From contig JABDJY010000456.1 of the NCBI GenBank assembly GCA_013003285.1, forward strand, positions 1 through 5,730: DNA of 5,730 nt, written 5' to 3'. The notes beneath the pieces were generated by a model, which was not told the DNA's origin, made no database searches, and saw only the letters and a list, made by a program, of their open reading frames with translations. The DNA comes from Alphaproteobacteria bacterium. GTDB taxonomy: Bacteria; Pseudomonadota; Alphaproteobacteria; UBA6615. Of the stretch, positions 1 to 5,695 are shown piece after piece; the first letter of the stretch is position 1, and the number at the start of each line of letters is the position of its first letter. The position numbers and the translations under genes are program-made.

Positions 1-1658
1 CCAATGTCTACCGGCCCGACGATGACGGCAAATACCCGGTGCTGATGACGCACGGCCCCTACGGCAAGGACCTTGCCTGGCAGGAAGGCTACAAGACCAC
101 GTGGGATATTTTCTCAGCCGCCCACCCTGATGCGATCGCAGGATCGTCGAACGTGCATCAAAGTTGGGAGGTGGTCGACCCCGAGCAGTGGGTGCCGGAT
201 GGCTATATCTGCATTCGCGTCGACAGCCGCGGCGCCGGCCGCTCGCCCGGCGTCATCGATTGCCGCAGTCCGCGCGAGACTCAGGATTTCGCCACCTGTA
301 TCGAGTGGGCCGGGGTACAGCCCTGGTCGAACGGGAAGGTCGGTCTGACCGGTATCTCCTATTACGCCATCAACCAATGGCAGGTCGCGGCGCTGCAACC
401 CAAACATCTGGCGGCGCTGTGTATCTGGGAGGGCTCGGTCGATTACTATCGCGACGGCACCCACCATGGTGGCATTCTGAATACCTTCCAGAGCAACTGG
501 TACGACATGCAGATCAAGTCGGTGCAGCATGGCCGTGGCGACAGCGGGCCGCGCAGTCCGGTGCATGGCGAGACCACCTGTGGTCCGGAAACGCTAACCG
601 AAGACGAAATGGCCGAAAACCGCGTCGACCTCGGCGATCGCCTGCTGACCCAGGAACTGGTCAACGATTGGTACCAGGATCGCACCGCCGATCTGTCGAA
701 AATCAAAACGCCGTTGCTGTCGGCCGCCAGCTGGGGCGGCCAAGGGCTGCATCCGCGCGGCAATTATGCCGGCTTCCTCAATGCAGCCTCCGACCAAAAA
801 TGGCTCGAATGCCACGGGCTCGAACATTGGACCGAGTTCTACACGCCCTACGGGGTTGAATTGCAGAAGAAGTATTTCGGCCATTTCCTGAAAGGCGAGG
901 ATACTGGTTGGGCCGACCAACCCCGCGTCCAGCTCAAGGTGCGCCACCCGGGCGAAAAATTCGTCGTGCGCGGCGAAGATGAATGGCCCCTCGCCCGCAC
1001 CCAGTGGACCAAGACCTATCTCGATCCCGATACCCTGTGCTTGAACCCGGCCCCGCCAACCGAGGCCAGCTCGATTACCTATGGCGGCATGAGCGATGGG
1101 GTCACCTTCTTTCTGCCGCCGTGGCGCGAAGAGATCGAAATCACCGGACCGATGGCGGCCAAGCTGTTTGTGTCGTCGGCCACCGAAGATGCCGATCTGT
1201 TTCTGGTGGTGCGCCTGTTTTCGCCCGACATGAAGGAAATCGTCTTCCAGGGCACCCTCGACCCGAACACGCCCATCGCCAATGGCTGGCTACGCGCGTC
1301 ACACCGTAAGCTCGACCAGGAAAAATCGACCGAGTGGCAGCCCTATCATACCCATGACGAAAAACAGCTTTTGACGCCGGGGGAGATTTACGAACTCGAC
1401 ATCGAGATTTGGCCGAGTTGCGTCGTCATTCCGGCCGGTTACCGCCTGGCCTTGAGCGTGCGCGGCAAAGACTATGTCTATTCCTGCGCCACCGATCATC
1501 GTCTGTCGAATATGCGCAACGCCTTCACCGGCGTCGGACCGTTTTTGCATAACGATCCGGTCGACCGGCCGGAGGCAATCTTCGGCGGCGACGTCACTCT
1601 GCACACCGGACCGGATCATCCCGCCTGGCTGATGCTGCCCATCGTGCCGCCGAAATAG
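1..1658 (+). CDS. CocE/NonD-family alpha/beta-hydrolase (X-Pro dipeptidyl-peptidase S15-like), 5' end outside window
   Basis: The reading frame is open from base 3 with typical family sequence (NVYRPDDDGKYPVLMTHGPYGK), so the gene starts upstream; the GTG at 39 is an internal valine codon. Numbering from that valine, the HGPYGK strand-loop is at 5-10, an oxyanion-side DGYICIRVDSRGAGRS segment at 54-69, and the nucleophile elbow GISYYA at 105-110 with Ser107 (codon 357-359). A histidine in HGLEHW (His263) fits the catalytic base. Residues from about 320 to 539 form the beta-rich C-terminal jelly-roll typical of PepX_C. The family hydrolyses esters or amides (cocaine esterase, glutaryl-7-ACA acylase, X-Pro peptidases); the substrate here is unknown. 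The usual acid motif GGWYD is replaced by SAASWGGQG (228-236), so the expected Asp is absent. No signal peptide can be judged because the N-terminus is missing. It is followed after 27 bp by an MFS permease gene, probably in one operon. Confidence 0.9.
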   Translation, partial: NVYRPDDDGKYPVLMTHGPYGKDLAWQEGYKTTWDIFSAAHPDAIAGSSNVHQSWEVVDPEQWVPDGYICIRVDSRGAGRSPGVIDCRSPRETQDFATCIEWAGVQPWSNGKVGLTGISYYAINQWQVAALQPKHLAALCIWEGSVDYYRDGTHHGGILNTFQSNWYDMQIKSVQHGRGDSGPRSPVHGETTCGPETLTEDEMAENRVDLGDRLLTQELVNDWYQDRTADLSKIKTPLLSAASWGGQGLHPRGNYAGFLNAASDQKWLECHGLEHWTEFYTPYGVELQKKYFGHFLKGEDTGWADQPRVQLKVRHPGEKFVVRGEDEWPLARTQWTKTYLDPDTLCLNPAPPTEASSITYGGMSDGVTFFLPPWREEIEITGPMAAKLFVSSATEDADLFLVVRLFSPDMKEIVFQGTLDPNTPIANGWLRASHRKLDQEKSTEWQPYHTHDEKQLLTPGEIYELDIEIWPSCVVIPAGYRLALSVRGKDYVYSCATDHRLSNMRNAFTGVGPFLHNDPVDRPEAIFGGDVTLHTGPDHPAWLMLPIVPPK

Positions 1659-1685
1659 CCCGGCGCGCGAGACGCGGCCCGGAGC

Positions 1686-2822
1686 ATGCGCCCTGCCCTG
1701 ACCATGCGATACGCCGGCTTCTACGGCGGGTTCTTTCTCACCGCCGGCATCCTGCTGCCGTTCTGGCCCCTTTGGCTGGAAAATCGCGGTCTGGGGGCAG
1801 TTCAGATCGGCCTTCTCTTGGCTTTGGGACCTTGGGTGCGCGTCCTCTCCAACCCGGTCGTAGCGCAGATCGCCGACCGCAGCGGCCGCGCCAAGACGGT
1901 CTTGGTGATTTTCGCCGGCCTCAGCGTGCTCGCCTTCGCGGCATTTCTGCCGGCCCAGGGATTTTGGTGGATCGCCGCTATCAGCCTCCTCGCCACCATC
2001 TGCTTTCCGGCCATGCTGCCGATCGGCGAAAGCCAGGTGATGGCCGCTGTCCTGCGCCACAAGCTGGATTACGGGCGGATCCGCCTGTGGGGTTCGATCA
2101 CGTTCATCCTCGGTACACTGGGGGCCGGCTGGCTGCTGACCGGCCGTGACCCGGACCTCATACTACTGCTCGTCCTCGCCGCGCTGGCGGCTACATTCGT
2201 GGCGACCCTGTCGTTCCCGCAACAACCAAACGAGGCCAGTAAGAGCGAACGTGGCGGCATCGTCACGCTGCTGCGCCAACCTCAGTTCGTATTGTTTGTG
2301 ATCACCGCCAGCCTGCTCCAAGCCAGCCATGCGGTCTTAAACGGCTTCTCCACCCTCCATTGGCGGGCTGCCGGAATCAGCGAAACCATCATCGGCGGGC
2401 TGTGGGCGGAAGGCGTCATCGCCGAGATCGCGCTTTTCTCGGTGAGTGGGTTCTTCGTCGCCCGTCTCGGCCCCATCGGCCTGCTCGCGGTCGCTGGTAT
2501 CGCCGGTATGGTGCGCTGGACCGTGCTGGCACAAACCACCGACCTGACGGCCTTGCTGATCGTCCAAGTGCTACACGGCATAACCTTCGGGGCGGTTCAT
2601 CTGGCGGCCATGCACTACGTCGCCCGCAACGCCCCGGCCGGCCTGTCGGCCACCGCCCAGGGCGTCTACGCCTCGACATCCGGGCAGGCCATGGGATTAG
2701 CGATGATCGGCGCAGGCAGTCTTTTCGCCGCATTCGAGGGAAAAGCGTTCTTCGCGATGGCGGCGATCAGTGCGGTGGGCACCGCTCTGGTGTTGGCGCT
2801 GTGGCTGCAGAACCGCGAATAA
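1686..2822 (+). CDS. MFS permease, phenylpropionate permease (HcaT-like) family
   Basis: This 378-residue, strongly hydrophobic protein has about 12 predicted membrane helices and belongs in the inner membrane. Family marks are the N-terminal FYGGFFLTAGILLPFWPLWL (12-31), the cytoplasmic loop 2-3 motif A-like ADRSGRAK (63-70), a YGRIRLWGS block (129-137) typical of HcaT/LacY-like carriers, a hydrophilic central loop around 178-198, and QVLHGITFGAVHLAAMHYV (294-312) in the second half. Known relatives are proton-driven symporters for aromatic acids such as 3-phenylpropionate; the substrate here is not determinable. The start is uncertain. ATG 1686 has a GGAG only one base upstream (1681-1684), while an in-frame ATG at 1704 has that GGAG 19 bases away, so neither has ideal spacing. 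It lies 27 bp after the CocE-like hydrolase stop, with no terminator between, suggesting co-transcription and a joint job in using an ester or acid substrate. Confidence 0.88.
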   Translation: MRPALTMRYAGFYGGFFLTAGILLPFWPLWLENRGLGAVQIGLLLALGPWVRVLSNPVVAQIADRSGRAKTVLVIFAGLSVLAFAAFLPAQGFWWIAAISLLATICFPAMLPIGESQVMAAVLRHKLDYGRIRLWGSITFILGTLGAGWLLTGRDPDLILLLVLAALAATFVATLSFPQQPNEASKSERGGIVTLLRQPQFVLFVITASLLQASHAVLNGFSTLHWRAAGISETIIGGLWAEGVIAEIALFSVSGFFVARLGPIGLLAVAGIAGMVRWTVLAQTTDLTALLIVQVLHGITFGAVHLAAMHYVARNAPAGLSATAQGVYASTSGQAMGLAMIGAGSLFAAFEGKAFFAMAAISAVGTALVLALWLQNRE

Positions 2823-2857
2823 TTCTTAACCAAAACAACGCCCTACGCTGAACTCTC

Positions 2858-2887
2858 TTGTCGTTAACTAAAAAAAGGAAGTAAAGT
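2858..2887 (+). promoter_or_regulatory. possible sigma70-type promoter for the SEL1 lipoprotein gene
   Basis: TTGTCG (2858-2863) and TAAAGT (2882-2887) are separated by 18 bp and each matches consensus at 4 of 6 positions. They lie in the AT-rich gap after the MFS stop, 61 bp before the GTG start. The spacer includes a run of seven or more A. This is a weak match judged by eye only. Confidence 0.3.
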
Positions 2888-2914
2888 CGCGGCGGCGAAA
2901 ATCAGATGTGTAAG

Positions 2915-2924
2915 ACTTGCAAGT
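2915..2924. repeat. 10-bp perfect palindrome ACTTGCAAGT in the SEL1 gene leader
   Basis: ACTTGCAAGT equals its own reverse complement. It sits between the possible promoter and the ribosome binding site of the SEL1 gene, a position suitable for an operator. It has no room for a loop, so it is not an RNA hairpin of note. A single short palindrome may be chance. Confidence 0.25.
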
Positions 2925-2931
2925 AAATTGC

Positions 2932-2938
2932 AGAAAGG
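2932..2938 (+). promoter_or_regulatory. ribosome binding site AGAAAGG deciding the GTG start at 2948
   Basis: AGAAAGG lies 9 bases before the GTG at 2948. The start is supported independently, because translation from this GTG gives a complete lipoprotein signal peptide at the right distance from the lipobox. Confidence 0.6.
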
Positions 2939-2947
2939 CCTTGGTCC

Positions 2948-4201
2948 GTGACCCGTCCGTTCTATATCGCGATCCTTTTCATGCTGGCCCTGGCCGGATG
3001 TAATCATAATTTCCAACGCGGCGTAGAAGCCTACCAGCAGGGCAATTACGCCGCCGCCTTGGCCGATCTGCAACCTGCCGCCGAAGCGGGCAATCCGGGC
3101 GCGCAGTTCACCCTGGCCGAAATGCACGCCAACGGCTTGGGCACACCCCAAAACGATAAAATCGCCGCGCAATGGTACCTGGCCGCAGCCGAACAAGGGG
3201 CCGCCGCCGCGCAACTATCTCTCGCCGAATTCTATGCGATGGGGCGCGGCGTTACGGCGGACGAGGCGCAGGCATCGAAATGGTACGAGAAAGCCGCCGA
3301 GGGCGGCATCGACGAAGCGCAGCTCGCCATAGCTAACCGGTATTCGGCCGGTTTGGGGGTTACTCAAGACGACCAAGCGGCGGCGAAATGGTACCGCCGC
3401 GCCGCCGATCAGGGCATCATCGAAGCGCAGATCAAGCTGGCGGACGCCTATAACGCCGGCCGCGGCATCGCCGAAGACCCGGCCCTGGCGGCGCGTTGGT
3501 ACCGCACCGCCGGTAATCGCGGTGCCGCCGAAGCGCAGGTTAAGCTGGCCCAGCTATACGACACCGGGCGCGGCGTCACCAAAAACGACGTCACCACCGT
3601 CGAGTGGTACCGCAAGGCCGCCGATCAAGGTGATGCGGAAGCACAGTTCCAGATCGGCTACCGATACGCCGCCGGGATCGGCGTACCCCAAAACGAAGCC
3701 GAGGCGCGCCGGTGGTATCGCAAGGCTGCCGATCTGGGGTTGGCCGCGGCGCAGTATAATCTTGGCGTCTTCACCACCCGCGACACGAACTTAAAGAATG
3801 GCCGCAATTTTACCGAGGCGATTGTCTGGTGGCGCCGCGCCGCCGCCAACGGCAACGCCGATGCCAAAAACGCGCTCGGCGTGGCCTATTTCAGGGGCGA
3901 GGGTGTGCAACGCGACCGCGCAACCTCGCTCGACTGGTTTCGCCAGGCCGCCAATCAGGGGTTAGCGGAATCGCAGGTGAACCTCGCCGGCATGCACGAA
4001 AACGGCCATGGCACCAAGAAGGATCAAGTCGAAGCCTATAAATGGTATGCCATCGCGGCGACCAGCAATCTTCGGAAAGCCATCGACCATCGCGACCGGT
4101 TAGCGAAGAGATTGAAAAAGGCGCAATTGCAAGAGGCGCAAAACCAGGCGCGCAATTGGCTGGCCTCGAACACGAACCTGCGCGACAGCCCGCGGTCGTA
4201 G
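2948..4201 (+). CDS. SEL1-repeat lipoprotein
   Basis: This 417-residue protein starts at GTG. Residues 1-18 are a short lipoprotein signal: Arg3, a hydrophobic core, and the lipobox LAGC with Cys18 as the predicted lipidated residue. Asn19 follows the cysteine, so outer-membrane sorting is more likely than inner-membrane retention, though the +2 rule is only firm for enterics. A partial helix-turn-helix unit (22-48) precedes nine SEL1 (TPR-like) repeats at 49-374, each with the AxxxLAxxYxxGxGVxxDxxxAxxWYxxAAxxG pattern. A basic helical tail (375-408) with RDRLAKRLKKAQLQEAQ is typical of alphaproteobacterial SEL1 proteins. SEL1 proteins act as protein-binding scaffolds, in bacteria often in envelope or stress signalling and host interaction; no partner is identifiable. 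Repeat 7 is irregular. Its own promoter is plausible, and a small cNMP-binding gene follows after 56 bp. Confidence 0.88.
   Translation: MTRPFYIAILFMLALAGCNHNFQRGVEAYQQGNYAAALADLQPAAEAGNPGAQFTLAEMHANGLGTPQNDKIAAQWYLAAAEQGAAAAQLSLAEFYAMGRGVTADEAQASKWYEKAAEGGIDEAQLAIANRYSAGLGVTQDDQAAAKWYRRAADQGIIEAQIKLADAYNAGRGIAEDPALAARWYRTAGNRGAAEAQVKLAQLYDTGRGVTKNDVTTVEWYRKAADQGDAEAQFQIGYRYAAGIGVPQNEAEARRWYRKAADLGLAAAQYNLGVFTTRDTNLKNGRNFTEAIVWWRRAAANGNADAKNALGVAYFRGEGVQRDRATSLDWFRQAANQGLAESQVNLAGMHENGHGTKKDQVEAYKWYAIAATSNLRKAIDHRDRLAKRLKKAQLQEAQNQARNWLASNTNLRDSPRS
3092..4069 (+). repeat. nine SEL1 repeats (108-bp coding periodicity)
   Basis: Nine consecutive units of 36 codons lie within the lipoprotein gene. 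Repeats 1-6 occupy 3092-3739, repeat 7 is 38 codons (3740-3853), and repeats 8 and 9 run 3854-4069. The Trp-Tyr pair near the end of each unit is TGGTAC in repeats 1-5 and TGGTAT in 6 and 9, while repeats 7 (WW) and 8 (WF) diverge. The rest of the units differ clearly at DNA level, so this is an old protein repeat and not a recent tandem duplication. Confidence 0.85.
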
Positions 4202-4226
4202 CCACAACCGGAATATCGCACCGCGG

Positions 4227-4254
4227 TGGACTTACCCACGCACTGGCCTAAACT
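4227..4254 (+). promoter_or_regulatory. possible weak promoter for the cNMP-binding gene
   Basis: TGGACT (4227-4232) and TAAACT (4249-4254) are 16 bp apart, each 4 of 6 to consensus. It would start transcription about 30 bases before the ATG at 4291. The match is poor, and read-through from the SEL1 gene 56 bp upstream is equally likely, since no terminator is visible in this gap. Confidence 0.2.
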
Positions 4255-4290
4255 AATGTGATCTATTCGATCATGGGGGGCCCTGGGGCG

Positions 4291-4635
4291 ATGCGACGCA
4301 TAAATCTAACCGCTGGCGACGTTCTGTTCGAAAAGGGCGACGCGGCAAATGAAGCCTTCCTGATCATGGACGGCACCATCGAAATATCGACCAACGCGCT
4401 GACGGCGGAACTCGGCAAGGATGAGCTGTTCGGCGAATCCGGTTTGATCGGCAATACGCGCCAAGCCGCGGCGAAAGCCAAAACCGACTGCCGGCTGTTC
4501 GCCGTGTCGGTCGACGAGCTGCGCGGCTCGATAAAAGCGGACCCGGATACAGCGCTGGTGCTGATCGAAGCCTTGATCCGCCGGCTGGCCGACACGCTAA
4601 ACCAGCTGGCAGAGGCCAAACAGTTCGCGTCCTAA
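4291..4635 (+). CDS. stand-alone cyclic-nucleotide-binding domain protein (Crp/Fnr-type CNBD, no HTH)
   Basis: From ATG 4291 the product is 114 residues and begins directly with the cNMP-binding fold: INLTAGDVLFEKGD (4-17), AFLIMDGTIEIS (22-33), and a phosphate-binding cassette FGESGLIGNTRQAA (47-60). The cassette keeps Gly48, Glu49 and Arg57, the residues that hold ribose and cyclic phosphate in true cAMP/cGMP binders. The C-terminal helix (about 85-110) corresponds to the domain's C helix, and the protein stops there with no DNA-binding or catalytic domain. It is predicted cytosolic; the role is unknown, perhaps a small sensor acting by protein contact. In-frame earlier starts exist at GTG 4258 and ATG 4273. 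I prefer 4291 because a G-run (4275-4280) lies 10 bases upstream and the added residues look non-conserved, but this is not settled. It lies 89 bp after the SEL1 stop counted from 4291, and its stop is 14 bp from the convergent cyclase gene. Confidence 0.8.
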   Translation: MRRINLTAGDVLFEKGDAANEAFLIMDGTIEISTNALTAELGKDELFGESGLIGNTRQAAAKAKTDCRLFAVSVDELRGSIKADPDTALVLIEALIRRLADTLNQLAEAKQFAS

Positions 4636-4649
4636 GCCGCGCCTGACGA

Positions 4650-5342
4650 TCAGCTATCCAACCATGCTACGGCGCGGATCGGCGCGCCGGTGCCGCCGCG
4701 GATCTTGATGGGAAAGCCGATAAACTTGAACCGGCCCTTGCCGATCAGCTTATCCATATTCACCAGGCCTTCCACATGGGTGAAGCCCAAATCGCGGCAA
4801 ACATGGTGGACCTCGAAATTATGACGGCCCGGCCGGCCCGGGCTCACCGCCTCGACGCCGAACATGTTGATGTCTTTCTCACCAAGCCAAGTCGCCGATT
4901 CCTTGGTCAGGCCAGGAAAGTCGGTCAAATAGCCCGGCGTGCCGAAGCAGCGATTGTAGAAATCCATATGGAGCAGGACCATATCCTTGGGCCGGATATC
5001 GATCCCGGCCGCCTCTTCGGCCTGTTCCAAATCTTCGATCGAGATATCCGACTTCAATTCCTTGTGGGACAGGTCCAAACACACCGCCTCGGTGAAATAT
5101 TGCTCGAGCGGCGTCTCGTCGATCGACAGGGCGTCGGGGCTGGCATCGAAATGGCACGGCGCATCCACATGGGTGCCGGCATGGTCGCCGAGCGACAGGT
5201 TCAGCGTGGCCGAGCTGAACTTATAGCCATCGGCCTCCCGCACCTCGTCGTGATTGCTGTATTCGGTGACGATGATCGACGGATGGTTAACCAGCCGCGG
5301 CATCTTGTGATAGATGTCCCGGCTCAGATCGATTAGCTGCAT
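4650..5342 (-). CDS. cyclase-family metal-dependent hydrolase (kynurenine formamidase-like)
   Basis: The 230-residue protein carries the hallmark HxGTHxDxPxH motif as HAGTHVDAPCH (54-64), whose His54, His58 and Asp60 bind divalent metal in this family. HH at 179-180 and Glu191 in THVEGLVNMDKL fit the remaining metal or catalytic ligands. The N-terminus MQLIDLSRDIYHKMP and the C-terminal FKFIGFPIKIRGGTGAPIRA (205-224) are also typical. Relatives include N-formylkynurenine formamidase and isatin hydrolase, so the exact substrate is uncertain and no kyn genes are nearby. An in-frame ATG at 5414 would add 24 residues, but the start at 5342 has an excellent Shine-Dalgarno sequence and begins at the family's usual first strand. 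It is cytosolic by sequence. It is transcribed toward the cNMP-binding gene with a 14-bp gap between stops and stands divergent from tRNA-Cys. No convincing promoter was seen on its strand. Confidence 0.88.
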   Translation of the reverse strand: MQLIDLSRDIYHKMPRLVNHPSIIVTEYSNHDEVREADGYKFSSATLNLSLGDHAGTHVDAPCHFDASPDALSIDETPLEQYFTEAVCLDLSHKELKSDISIEDLEQAEEAAGIDIRPKDMVLLHMDFYNRCFGTPGYLTDFPGLTKESATWLGEKDINMFGVEAVSPGRPGRHNFEVHHVCRDLGFTHVEGLVNMDKLIGKGRFKFIGFPIKIRGGTGAPIRAVAWLDS

Positions 5343-5347
5343 TTGTG

Positions 5348-5355
5348 CCTCCCCT
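5348..5355 (-). promoter_or_regulatory. ribosome binding site AGGGGAGG fixing the cyclase start at 5342
   Basis: On the - strand AGGGGAGG precedes ATG 5342 by 5 bases. The alternative ATG at 5414 has no comparable site (only a weak GGCAAG), so the shorter product is preferred. Confidence 0.75.
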
Positions 5356-5455
5356 TTATTTTTAGCCGGCGCTATGGCGGCGGCGACATACTGTTCGCCG
5401 GTGAAACTACCCATCTTGCCGCGGTTTTGGAAGCCGGTCAGGAATAGCGCCGCAA

Positions 5456-5480
5456 CGCCTTGATGACGCGCCTTGATGAC
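5456..5480. repeat. tandem 12-bp direct repeat CGCCTTGATGAC
   Basis: Two perfect copies lie at 5456-5467 and 5469-5480, separated by one base (period 13). They sit between the divergent cyclase gene and tRNA-Cys. Each contains TTGATG, a possible -35 element. The segment 5464-5489 can also fold as an imperfect 8-bp stem with one bulged G, so the region may be an operator or simply a small duplication. Confidence 0.6.
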
Positions 5481-5502
5481 AGGGCGTCAACGGTGCCATA
5501 AC
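5473..5502 (+). promoter_or_regulatory. possible promoter for tRNA-Cys
   Basis: TTGATG (5473-5478) and CATAAC (5497-5502) are 18 bp apart, each 4 of 6 to consensus. GC-rich sequence (ACCGGCGC) follows, as is usual for stable-RNA promoters. Transcription would begin near 5509 and give a leader of about 60 nt before the tRNA. Confidence 0.35.
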
Positions 5503-5519
5503 ACCGGCGCACCACCGAT

Positions 5520-5548
5520 CCGGGCCCCCACCCATTGCAGGGGCCTGG
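5520..5548 (+). other. strong GC-rich hairpin in the tRNA-Cys leader
   Basis: CCGGGCCCC (5520-5528) pairs with GGGGCCTGG (5540-5548) as a 9-bp stem with one G-U pair around an 11-base loop. There is no T-run on either strand after it, so it is not an intrinsic terminator. If the promoter above is used, the hairpin lies in the precursor's 5' leader, 22 bases before the mature tRNA. Confidence 0.5.
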
Positions 5549-5570
5549 AAAACAACGATATCTCACCGGT

Positions 5571-5644
5571 GGCCCGGTGGCAGAGTGGTGATGCAGAGGA
5601 CTGCAAATCCTTGTATGCCGGTTCGATTCCGGCCCGGGCCTCCA
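5571..5644 (+). tRNA. tRNA-Cys (anticodon GCA), complete with encoded CCA
   Basis: The sequence folds as a full cloverleaf. The acceptor stem GGCCCGG (5571-5577) pairs with CCGGGCC (5634-5640) over 7 perfect pairs. The D stem GCA/TGC is at 5580-5582/5592-5594. The anticodon stem GAGGA/TCCTT (5596-5600/5608-5612) holds a 7-base loop with anticodon GCA at 5603-5605. The T stem GCCGG/CCGGC flanks loop TTCGATT (5622-5628). The variable loop is 4 bases. Discriminator U (5641) is the identity base expected for cysteine, and CCA (5642-5644) is encoded in the gene. Confidence 0.97.
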
Positions 5645-5653
5645 TTTAGTCTA

Positions 5654-5681
5654 TTGCGCGCACGCCAGCGTTTGTTATAAC
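5654..5681 (+). promoter_or_regulatory. probable promoter for the downstream tRNA (Asn)
   Basis: TATAAC (5676-5681) matches the -10 consensus at 5 of 6 positions, and a weak TTGCGC (5654-5659) lies 16 bp upstream. The following GCCGGGCG is a GC-rich discriminator, the mark of stable-RNA promoters under stringent control. Transcription would start near 5688, about 8 bases before the tRNA at 5696. Confidence 0.5.
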
Positions 5682-5695
5682 GCCGGGCGATCTAT

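Noticed and set aside
39..41. GTG 39 as the start of the hydrolase
   Set aside because: The frame continues upstream to base 3 with family-typical residues before the HGPYGK loop, so the gene is cut by the window edge and this is an internal valine.
164..859. Long open frames overlapping the hydrolase, permease, SEL1 and cyclase genes in other frames and strands
   Set aside because: They are Arg/Ala/Pro-rich frames expected in GC-rich DNA, lack family motifs and ribosome sites, and lie wholly inside well-supported genes.
4637..4677. Inverted repeat CCGCGCC/GGCGCGG at the convergent gene ends as a bidirectional terminator
   Set aside because: The arms are 27 bases apart, the right arm lies inside the cyclase coding sequence, and no T-run follows on either strand.
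5343..5414. A longer cyclase form starting at ATG 5414 with a 24-residue extension
   Set aside because: The extension looks non-conserved and has only a weak ribosome site, while ATG 5342 has AGGGGAGG five bases upstream and begins at the family's normal first strand.
5343..5500. A - strand promoter for the cyclase (TTGACG at 5485-5490)
   Set aside because: The -35-like hexamer is good, but no acceptable -10 lies 16-18 bp downstream on that strand, so I cannot support it.
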